From: CAYRPN01 sp964426135
GTDB taxonomy: Bacteria; Planctomycetota; Phycisphaerae; Phycisphaerales; Phycisphaeraceae
Direction of reading: 5' to 3'
DNA length: 42,040 nt
Assembly (NCBI GenBank): GCA_964426135.1
Contig: CAYRPN010000046.1
Location: forward strand, 1 to 42,040
The notes beneath the pieces were generated by a model. That model was not told the origin of the DNA. It did not search any database and saw nothing but the letters and a program-made list of their open reading frames with translations. The translations under genes were made by a program, and so were the position numbers. Shown piece after piece: positions 36,486 to 42,040 of the stretch (position 1 is the stretch's first letter; each line of letters opens with the position of its first letter).

Positions 36486-37529
36486 TCACGCGACTTCGAC
36501 CACGGCCTTGATCACGCCGGTTTCCGGTTTCGTATACGACGCGAACACGCCGATCATGTCGTCAAAAGAAGTTCGGTGCGTGATCCACGGCCGCGTGTCG
36601 ATCTCGCCCGTTTCGATCAGCTTGATGATCCGCGTGAAGTCAGCGGGCAGGGCATTGCGGCTGCACAGCAGCGTGCCTTCGGGCCGGTGAAAGACGGGGT
36701 GTTTGAACGTGACATCCTGCGTGGTGATGCCGACGTACACCAGTCGGCCGGTGGGCGCGACGTAGCCGAACGCGTTGGACATGGACTTGTTGCTGCCGGT
36801 GGCGTCGATGACGACATCCGGCAAGGCGCCATCGGTTAGGTCGCGCAAGTCCTGCACGACGTTGTCGCCGAGTTTCACGGCATGATCGACCTTCATGACA
36901 TCGCGGCAGAATTGCAGTCGCTGCTCGTTCATGTCGAGCACGATCACCTTGCCGCCGGCAAGCTTGGCAAAGACGATGGTGGCCAATCCGATGGGCCCGG
37001 CGCCGATGACCAGGCACGGCTCGCCGCGCTGCAAGGCGGCACGATTGACCGCGTGGCAGCCGATGCCCAGCGTTTCCACGAGCGCGAGCTGGTCGAAGGA
37101 AAGTTTCGCTGAAGGATGCAGTTTGTGGGTCGGCACGATAAAGCGATCGCGCAGGCCGCCGTCGGTCATGACGCCGAGCACTTTGAGATTCGCACAGCAG
37201 TTGCTCGCGCCTTTCTTGCAGGCGTGGCAGTTGCCGCAGTTCATGTAGGGTTCGACGGAGCAGCGGGCACCTGGTTTAACCGCGGGATTGACGGGAAGCG
37301 CGCCTGTCGCTGGAGCGGGGCCGATTTCGAGCACTTCCACGCCCAGTTCGTGGCCCGGAATGCGCGGGTAGCTGAAGAACGGCATCTTGCCGAGGTAGCC
37401 GGAAAGGTCCGTGCCGCAGATGCCGACGCGATGGACGCGCACGAGCGCTTCGCCGGGGCCGGGCCGCGAGGGCTCGGCGATGTTGATGCGGGCGAAGTGT
37501 TCGGGGGACTGGAGTTGGATGGCGCGCAT
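36486..37529 (-). CDS. Zinc-dependent medium-chain alcohol dehydrogenase
   Basis: This 347-residue protein is a zinc MDR enzyme of the threonine/sorbitol dehydrogenase type. Catalytic zinc residues are Cys38 (GICGTD) and His60-Glu61 (GHE). The structural zinc set is Cys98, Cys101, Cys104 and Cys111 or 112 (CGNCHACKKGASNCC). The NAD site is VIGAGPIGLA, followed by Asp in VIVLDMNEQR, which favours NAD+ over NADP+. It should oxidise a polyol or sugar acid. No ribosome site precedes ATG 37529: the upstream DNA is a G-rich repeat tract (37541-37707). It is first of three adjacent or overlapping genes with the isomerase and uxaE. Confidence 0.9.
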   Translation of the reverse strand: MRAIQLQSPEHFARINIAEPSRPGPGEALVRVHRVGICGTDLSGYLGKMPFFSYPRIPGHELGVEVLEIGPAPATGALPVNPAVKPGARCSVEPYMNCGNCHACKKGASNCCANLKVLGVMTDGGLRDRFIVPTHKLHPSAKLSFDQLALVETLGIGCHAVNRAALQRGEPCLVIGAGPIGLATIVFAKLAGGKVIVLDMNEQRLQFCRDVMKVDHAVKLGDNVVQDLRDLTDGALPDVVIDATGSNKSMSNAFGYVAPTGRLVYVGITTQDVTFKHPVFHRPEGTLLCSRNALPADFTRIIKLIETGEIDTRPWITHRTSFDDMIGVFASYTKPETGVIKAVVEVA

Positions 37530-37540
37530 GGGGGAGGGGG

Positions 37541-37707
37541 GAGGGGTTCGGGATTCGGGGTTCGGGATTGGGGACTGGGGATTTTGGGTTTCGGGATCGG
37601 GGACTGGGGATTTACGGTTTTGGGTTTGGGGATTTGGGATTTAGGATTTGGGACTTGGGACTTGGGATTGGGATTGGGATTGGGATTGGGATTGGGATTG
37701 GGATTGG
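37541..37707. repeat. Degenerate GGGATT-type tract ending in seven ATTGGG units
   Basis: About 165 bases of 6-8 base variants (GGGATTC, GGGGTTC, GGGACTT, GGGATTT) end in seven perfect ATTGGG copies (37667-37707). The tract is strongly G-rich on the plus strand. It directly precedes the ATG of the zinc dehydrogenase on the opposite strand, replacing any recognisable ribosome site. Confidence 0.85.
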
Positions 37708-37709
37708 AA

Positions 37710-37747
37710 GCGTCCGGTGACGGCCCTTAAGGGCCGTCACCGGACGC
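37710..37747. repeat. Perfect 38-bp palindrome
   Basis: GCGTCCGGTGACGGCCCTT is followed by its exact reverse complement with no loop. It lies 40 bases past the aldo/keto reductase stop and just after the ATTGGG tract. Without a T run it is not a standard terminator. Confidence 0.9.
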
Positions 37748-37786
37748 CTTGCGTTCGCACACATCGCCGCATGCATTCATCAGCAT

Positions 37787-38740
37787 TCATCCGCGGCGCT
37801 TCACGGGCTTGTCGTTGTTCTTCGGTTTCCCTTCGATGTAAGACCAGTTGTGGATCGGCTTGAGAATCGCGAGCACTTCGCTGAGCAGTTCCTGGTCGAT
37901 CGGCGCATCCGCCCACTTGACCCACTTGCGCACGTTGTCGGGATTCGCCGAGCCGACGATGCACGTGGTCATGTCGGGATTCGCCACGGAATACTGCACC
38001 GCCAACTGCGCGATGTCCACGCCTTTCTTCGCGCAGTGATCGGCGGCCTTCTTGGCGATCTCGCGCACCTTCGGCGTCGCCTTGTGCCACGCCGGCAAAG
38101 ACTGATTCGTCAGCAGACGAGCGGAGAATGGGGCCGCGTTCATCACGCCCACGCCCTTGCTTTTCAAGTACGGCACCAGATCGCCATACATCGTGTTCTG
38201 CAGCGTGTAATGGTTGTACGAAAGCACCACATCCAGCTTGGCGCGGTCCAGCACGTACTTGAAAATCTTCATCGGGTAGCCGCTGATGCCCACGAACCGC
38301 ACCTTGCCCTGCTTCTGCACTCTCCGCAGTGCGGGCAATGTTTCCTCCACGATCTGCGGCATGTCCACGAACTCGATGTCGTGACACAGCATGATGTCCA
38401 GGTGATCCACGCCCATGCGCTTGAGGCTCACGTCAACGCTTTCCACCACGCGCTTGGCGCGGAAGTCGAAGTGGTTCGAGTCATACCGGCCAAGCTTGGT
38501 GCCCAGCAGATAGCGATCGCGCGGAATGTCGCGCAGGACGAAGCCGAGCATACACTCGCTGGTGCCTCGGCCATAAAACGGCGACGTGTCGATGAAGTTC
38601 ATCCCCAGGTCGAGAGCGACTCGCACGCTGTCCATCGCCTCGTTCAGATTCACTTTCCGAAACTCCTGCCCCAGCGACGAAGCGCCGAAGCTGAGCTTGC
38701 TCAATTTCAATCCTGTGTTGCCGAGCGTTCGCAATTCCAT
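37787..38740 (-). CDS. Aldo/keto reductase (L-galactose dehydrogenase-like)
   Basis: This 317-residue protein has the complete catalytic set of the superfamily: Asp51 and Tyr56 in FIDTSPFYGRGTSE, Lys82 in LLGTKLGRY and His120 in IMLCHDIEFVD. The start MELRTLGNTGLKLSKLSFGASSLG and the DTSPFYG variant are closest to L-galactose/L-fucose dehydrogenase-like members. It would oxidise or reduce a sugar with NAD(P)(H) in the cytoplasm. ATG 38740 has GGGAG seven bases upstream and matches the family start; the frame upstream is unsupported. It precedes the sugar-acid genes on the same strand but is separated from them by repeats, so cotranscription is doubtful. Confidence 0.9.
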   Translation of the reverse strand: MELRTLGNTGLKLSKLSFGASSLGQEFRKVNLNEAMDSVRVALDLGMNFIDTSPFYGRGTSECMLGFVLRDIPRDRYLLGTKLGRYDSNHFDFRAKRVVESVDVSLKRMGVDHLDIMLCHDIEFVDMPQIVEETLPALRRVQKQGKVRFVGISGYPMKIFKYVLDRAKLDVVLSYNHYTLQNTMYGDLVPYLKSKGVGVMNAAPFSARLLTNQSLPAWHKATPKVREIAKKAADHCAKKGVDIAQLAVQYSVANPDMTTCIVGSANPDNVRKWVKWADAPIDQELLSEVLAILKPIHNWSYIEGKPKNNDKPVKRRG

Positions 38741-38901
38741 CGCGGACTCCCTGTCAGAAACAATGCGGAAATCGCAAGGGGTGACATGATACAGGGGCGG
38801 TGCGGGAGTGCCAGAAGCGATGAGATGGCTTGGCCCGCGTCGAGAAATCTGCGACATTGATGGCCCACTCGCCCTGCGTGCGAGCGGCAAGGAGCGTCTC
38901 C

Positions 38902-40335
38902 ATGTCACGTTGTGTCGCCATGTCGGTCCTTTTTCTGGTGCTCGCCGTCAGCATCGCGCGGCCTACCACCGAGGCGTGCGCGGCGGATGCCGCCCCCCAG
39001 TGGTTCAAGGGCAATCTTCACACTCATTCACTGTGGAGCGACGGCAACGACTTTCCAGAGATGATTGCCGACTGGTATGCGCAGCGCGGCTACCACTTTC
39101 TCGCGTTGTCAGATCACAACATCCTCAGCAAAGGCGAGAAGTGGATGAACCTGCGCGATGTGAATCGCCGCGGCCATCCACTGGCCTTGGGCAAGTATCA
39201 GGACCGCTTCGGCAAGGAATGGGTCGAACTTCGCGGTGAGGGCGACAAGCGCGAGGTCAGGTTGCGCGGGCTCGACGAGTTTCGCGGCAAGATCGAATCG
39301 CCCGGCAAATTCCTGCTGATTCAAGCGGAGGAGATCACCGACAAGTTCGAAAAGAACCCGATCCACATCAACGCCACGAACCTTCTCGAACTCATCAAGC
39401 CGCAAGGCGGCAAGAACGTGCAGGACGTGCTGCGTCGGAACCTGGAAGCGGTTGACGAACAGGCCAAGCGCACCGGTCAGCCGATTCTGCCGCACTTGAA
39501 TCATCCGAACTTCGTCTGGGGCGTGTCCGCCGAGGACCTGGCCGCCGTGCTGCTGGAGCGATTCTTCGAAGTATTCAACGGCCACCCCGGCGTGAACCAA
39601 CTGGGTGACGGCCAACGCGCCGGCATCGATAGAATCTGGGACATCGCCAACACGCTTCGCATCGCCAAGTACAAATCGCCGCCGCTCTTCGGCATCGGCA
39701 CCGACGATTCCCACAATTACCAGGCCATCGGCCAGACGCTCGGCCCAGCCGCGCCGCCGGCGACAACGCCCGCCAAAGACAAGGACGGCGAAACCAAGAG
39801 CACGCCTGCACCAGCCGATCCCTTCGCCGGAGTCCCCGCCGGCAGCGCCATGCGCCGAGCCGAACCCGGCCGAGGCTGGACCATGGTCCGCGCTGCTGCG
39901 CTCGACCCTCAATCGCTCATCGAAGCCATGATCCGCGGCGATCACTACGCATCCACCGGCGTCACGCTCAGCGATGTTCGATTCGTTCCCGATGCAGACT
40001 GCAAGACGGGCGTTCTGTCCCTGGAGATCCAGCCACAGGATGGCGCCGAGTATGTCACGCGGTTCATCGGCACGCTCAAGGACACGGACCTTTCCAGTGA
40101 ACCACTGACCGACAAGGCAGGCAAGGAAATCTACGGCACACGTCGATACAGCGCGGAGATCGGCAAAGTGCTCGCCGAGGTGAAGGGCGTCAGGCCGACC
40201 TACAAACTCACCGGCCAGGAGCTCTACGTTCGAGCCGTCGTCACATCGAGCAAACCGGTTGCCAATCCGTCCATGAAAGGCCAGATGCAGCAGGCGTGGA
40301 CCCAGCCTGTCGGTTGGGAGAAGTGGATCAAGTAG
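38902..40335 (+). CDS. Secreted PHP-domain-like metal-dependent hydrolase
   Basis: This 477-residue protein has a signal peptide (about 1-28, ending EACAAD). A PHP-type barrel follows: FKGNLHTHSLWSDG (HxH motif), HFLALSDHNIL, LIQAEEIT, PHLNHPNFVWG, FEVFNGHPG and GIGTDDSHNYQ, all at typical metal-ligand positions. Family members hydrolyse phosphate esters. A low-complexity Pro/Ala/Lys linker (about 285-320) leads to a C-terminal beta domain. Export makes a periplasmic phosphoesterase likely; the substrate is unknown. ATG 38902 has a perfect AAGGAG seven bases upstream, so the longer frame from 38830 is rejected. The 186 bases from its stop to the tRNA show nothing recognisable. Confidence 0.88.
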   Translation: MSRCVAMSVLFLVLAVSIARPTTEACAADAAPQWFKGNLHTHSLWSDGNDFPEMIADWYAQRGYHFLALSDHNILSKGEKWMNLRDVNRRGHPLALGKYQDRFGKEWVELRGEGDKREVRLRGLDEFRGKIESPGKFLLIQAEEITDKFEKNPIHINATNLLELIKPQGGKNVQDVLRRNLEAVDEQAKRTGQPILPHLNHPNFVWGVSAEDLAAVLLERFFEVFNGHPGVNQLGDGQRAGIDRIWDIANTLRIAKYKSPPLFGIGTDDSHNYQAIGQTLGPAAPPATTPAKDKDGETKSTPAPADPFAGVPAGSAMRRAEPGRGWTMVRAAALDPQSLIEAMIRGDHYASTGVTLSDVRFVPDADCKTGVLSLEIQPQDGAEYVTRFIGTLKDTDLSSEPLTDKAGKEIYGTRRYSAEIGKVLAEVKGVRPTYKLTGQELYVRAVVTSSKPVANPSMKGQMQQAWTQPVGWEKWIK

Positions 40336-40521
40336 GCAAGGGTTTCACGCTTTTCATCGTCGACGCACTGGGGACATCCAACAGCGGATGCCTTGCCCGG
40401 ATCAGAACTGGTCGATACTGTTCCAGCGACGCGGCAGCAACGGACGTGGCTGGCATTAGCCTTGGTGCCACCCGCGAAACGATCGCAAGCCTGGTCGGAC
40501 GCACGAGGCCGTTTGCTCGCT

Positions 40522-40594
40522 GGGAGCATAGCTCAGCGGTTAGAGCGGGGGACTCATAATCCCTTGGTCGCAGGTTCGAGTCCTGCTGCTCCCA
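40522..40594 (+). tRNA. tRNA with CAU anticodon (probably Ile2, possibly Met)
   Basis: All four arms pair: acceptor GGGAGCA with TGCTCCC, D arm GCTC/GAGC, anticodon arm GGGGA-CTCATAA-TCCCT, and T arm GCAGG-TTCGAGT-CCTGC. The anticodon CAU is at 40555-40557 and CCA is not encoded. The short D loop (AGCGGTTA) and the TTGGTCG segment resemble tRNA-Ile whose CAU is modified to lysidine-AU. An elongator tRNA-Met cannot be excluded. Genes of an integrated element begin just downstream. Confidence 0.93.
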
Positions 40595-40731
40595 TTCAAA
40601 AATGCCTTGTTTTGTAGATCGAAATGAAGGGTTGCTGGGAAGGGTCGAAATGGTGATTCTTCCATTGCTACCCTATTGCTACCGCAGGCTGGAATCTGGC
40701 GGGTTTGCCGTCGCTGTTCTGCTCGCTGTTC

Positions 40732-41082
40732 TCAGCTAGACGAACCGCCACCCTTTTGCACGTTGTCGTCAACGCCAGGGATGCGAACCACGTAGTCAAC
40801 GATCAGATCGCCATCATCCTGATCGGTGGTCGGCCCCGGTGCGGGTTTGCCGATGCAACGATCAAGCAATTCCTTGACCGCCCAAGGCTCGCCTCCCTTG
40901 GCGGCATCGATCAAGGTGCGAACCACGGCGGCAAGGTCGGCATCGGTGACCGATTCGACGATCACGGCTCGCAGTTGTGCCACGCGGCGGGCGAATGGGT
41001 TGCCCGGCCCCCCAAGGTTGCCCTTGGCGAAACGTCCGCCGGCGTCCCGTCCGTTTGTCCCGTTTGGTGACGGTGCTTTCAT
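40732..41082 (-). CDS. DUF5681-like small protein of a mobile element
   Basis: This 116-residue protein begins MKAPSPNGTNGRDAGGRFAKGNLGGPGNPFARRVAQLRA. The GGRFAKGNxGGPGNPFA pattern is typical of DUF5681-like proteins found in phages and integrative elements. The middle (TDADLAAVVRTLIDAAKGGEPWAVKELLDRCIGKP) is helical. A terminase-small-subunit-like or DNA-binding role is possible but unproven. ATG 41082 has GAGGG five bases upstream; a TTG at 41094 overlaps the preceding stop. The hypothetical gene upstream and the P4-type primase share its strand. Confidence 0.75.
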   Translation of the reverse strand: MKAPSPNGTNGRDAGGRFAKGNLGGPGNPFARRVAQLRAVIVESVTDADLAAVVRTLIDAAKGGEPWAVKELLDRCIGKPAPGPTTDQDDGDLIVDYVVRIPGVDDNVQKGGGSSS

Positions 41083-41090
41083 GGGTGCCC

Positions 41091-41342
41091 TCAACTGATC
41101 GTAGCCGCGTCCTTGGCTTGGCCGGGTTCATCGGCCTGTGAACCGGGCGGATCGTTCAGCGGGTCTTTAACGTCAGCCGGCGGCAGTTCCGCCAGCGTGA
41201 TGCACTTCATGGCGTAGGATCGCCAGGAACGAATCAGCCATCGTTTGAACCCTCGAAGGTCAACATCGTCGCCTTGCTGCTCCAGCGTGACGGCGAACCG
41301 CCTGCGTGCTGGCGGTCGTGATGTCGTGGATGTCGTTTTCAT
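41091..41342 (-). CDS. Small hypothetical protein of the mobile element
   Basis: This 83-residue basic-then-acidic protein has a folded-looking core (FAVTLEQQGDDVDLRGFKRWLIRSWRSYAMKCITLAELPP) and a disordered tail. No family was recognised. ATG 41342 has AGG six bases upstream; TTG 41357 would add five residues. It is separated by eight bases from the DUF5681-like gene and probably belongs to the same transcript. Confidence 0.55.
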   Translation of the reverse strand: MKTTSTTSRPPARRRFAVTLEQQGDDVDLRGFKRWLIRSWRSYAMKCITLAELPPADVKDPLNDPPGSQADEPGQAKDAATIS

Positions 41343-41348
41343 GCCTTG

Positions 41349-41556
41349 CCTGTGCAACTGTTGCGCGACTTGGTTTTCTGGTGTGTCAAGAATGCCCTGT
41401 TTTCTCGATCAGAATGAATCCGCACAGCCTGCACATGTGTTTCCGGGGTTACCATCCATATACGCGGGACATAGTGCGTAACCCCCCAAATCCCTGTGCG
41501 GCCTGTGCAACCCCTTGTTTTCTAGGGTTTCAGCCTGTTGCGCGACCTGTGCAACC
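41349..41556. repeat. Three CCTGTGCAAC direct repeats (iteron-like)
   Basis: Identical 10-mers occur at 41349-41358, 41502-41511 and 41547-41556. TTGCGCGAC accompanies the first and third (41361-41369, 41538-41546), on opposite sides. The 231-base spacer 41343-41573 has no gene. Replication-initiator iterons next to a primase gene are one reading; promoter operators are another. Confidence 0.45.
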
Positions 41557-41573
41557 CTGTTTGGCCGTGTGAA

Positions 41574-42040
41574 TCAGGCACTTCCGTGCGCTGGCAACAG
41601 CGCCAGCCCTTGAAAACCACGGGTTCGCTTGCCGCGTTCGTCGCCCCATTTCTCACTGACGCCTTCAAGCTCGACAAGTCGCTCGTACAAACCCGCCGCG
41701 TCAAGCGGATGTCGCTCGCCAGTGCGGCGCGCCCATTCGACATAGGCCTCGCGGATCGTCTGGCGAGATATCCAGTTGTCGGGGTTGATCGGGTAGCAGC
41801 AAGCCTCGGTGAATCCACTGAGCCGATCTTGCTCATCGCGGTAGCTCGTGGTCGCGGTCAGAACTTCGTCAGGGTCGCACAGCCCCGACGCCTGCCAGTC
41901 TAAGCAGCCCTGCACCGCCCACGCCAGGATGCCGGGCCACTCGGCAACCAGGTCGTCAAGTAGCCTCGGATTCTGTTCGGCCTTGGGAATGACGACGTTG
42001 AACGGCACGAGCCGGATGCGCCGCCATATCGCGTTCTTCG
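41574..42040 (-). CDS. Phage/plasmid primase, P4 family (C-terminal part)
   Basis: The minus strand is open from the window edge and ends at 41574; 154 residues are visible. The edge reads KNAIWRRIRLVPFNVVIP, a signature of the end of the P4-type superfamily 3 helicase/primase domain. LDDLVAEWPGILAWAVQGCLDWQASGL follows, then a winged-helix-like tail (WISRQTIREAYVEWARRTGERHPLDAAGLYERLVE). The full protein would unwind and prime DNA of an integrative element or prophage. The N-terminal part lies beyond the window. It sits about 1 kb from the tRNA gene, a typical integration site. Confidence 0.87.
   Translation of the reverse strand, partial: KNAIWRRIRLVPFNVVIPKAEQNPRLLDDLVAEWPGILAWAVQGCLDWQASGLCDPDEVLTATTSYRDEQDRLSGFTEACCYPINPDNWISRQTIREAYVEWARRTGERHPLDAAGLYERLVELEGVSEKWGDERGKRTRGFQGLALLPAHGSA

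Noticed and set aside
40595..40731. Remnant of an integrase gene next to the tRNA
   Set aside because: No frame in these 137 bases carries integrase motifs; only short ATTGCTACC direct repeats (40664-40672 and 40675-40683) are seen.

Overview
The window looks like a chromosomal segment of a Planctomycetota bacterium, perhaps Phycisphaerae-like. Three things suggest this: GC-rich DNA; a gene set typical of the phylum (DUF1080 lectin/hydrolase-like protein, large multi-haem cytochrome with PA14 insert, PVC-type dehydrogenase propeller, PQQ-like propeller, prepilin-like H-X9-DG protein, sulfatase-modifying-factor-like protein); and intergenic spacers crowded with palindromic and short tandem repeats. 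This placement is inference from gene content only.

Layout. 1-1681 (+): a partial C-terminus, a membrane-anchored protein, a small lower-GC membrane protein and KptA RNA 2'-phosphotransferase. 1682-2223: no convincing gene, but a promoter-to-terminator unit on the minus strand. 2224-9821 (-): an envelope-glycan block with an ArnT/PMT-like GT-C transferase, a GT2 transferase, a NodU/TobZ-type carbamoyltransferase and a B12-type radical SAM enzyme. 10132-11379 (+): a secreted PQQ-like propeller. 11622-12149 (-): an acidic zinc-ribbon protein. 12521-14222 (+): a secreted alkaline-phosphatase-superfamily enzyme and a secreted small protein. 14400-16961 (-): two GNAT-fold proteins (CelD-like with TPRs, and DUF2156-like). 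17020-23853 (-): a periplasmic oxidation cluster with a five-haem cytochrome, a dehydrogenase-like propeller, another secreted propeller and a DUF1080 protein. 24080-25813: a pseudopilin-like protein (-), a SET-domain protein (+) and a Dabb-barrel protein (-). 26171-27856 (-): a TolC-like lipoprotein. 28044-31459 (+): an atypical SDR, an FGE-fold protein and an intradiol dioxygenase. 31712-34108 (-): uracil phosphoribosyltransferase, an orphan micro-ORF transcription unit and an alanine/serine-glyoxylate-type aminotransferase. 34317-38740 (-): a sugar-acid block with tagaturonate epimerase UxaE, a TIM-barrel sugar isomerase, a zinc alcohol dehydrogenase and an aldo/keto reductase. 38902-40335 (+): a secreted PHP-domain protein. 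40522-40594: a tRNA with CAU anticodon, directly followed by genes of an integrated element (DUF5681-like small protein, hypothetical, P4-type primase) that runs off the right edge.

The most unusual aspect is the repeat content. At least six palindromic element families occur. One is a 221-225 bp element with about 26-bp terminal inverted repeats in two copies 20.5 kb apart. Another sits in frame inside a glycosyltransferase gene. A third separates a gene from its own terminator. Two small transcription units without annotated products (1780-2108 and 32559-32734, both minus strand) have promoter-like and terminator-like ends and deserve experimental attention. No CRISPR array, rRNA or complete insertion sequence was seen.
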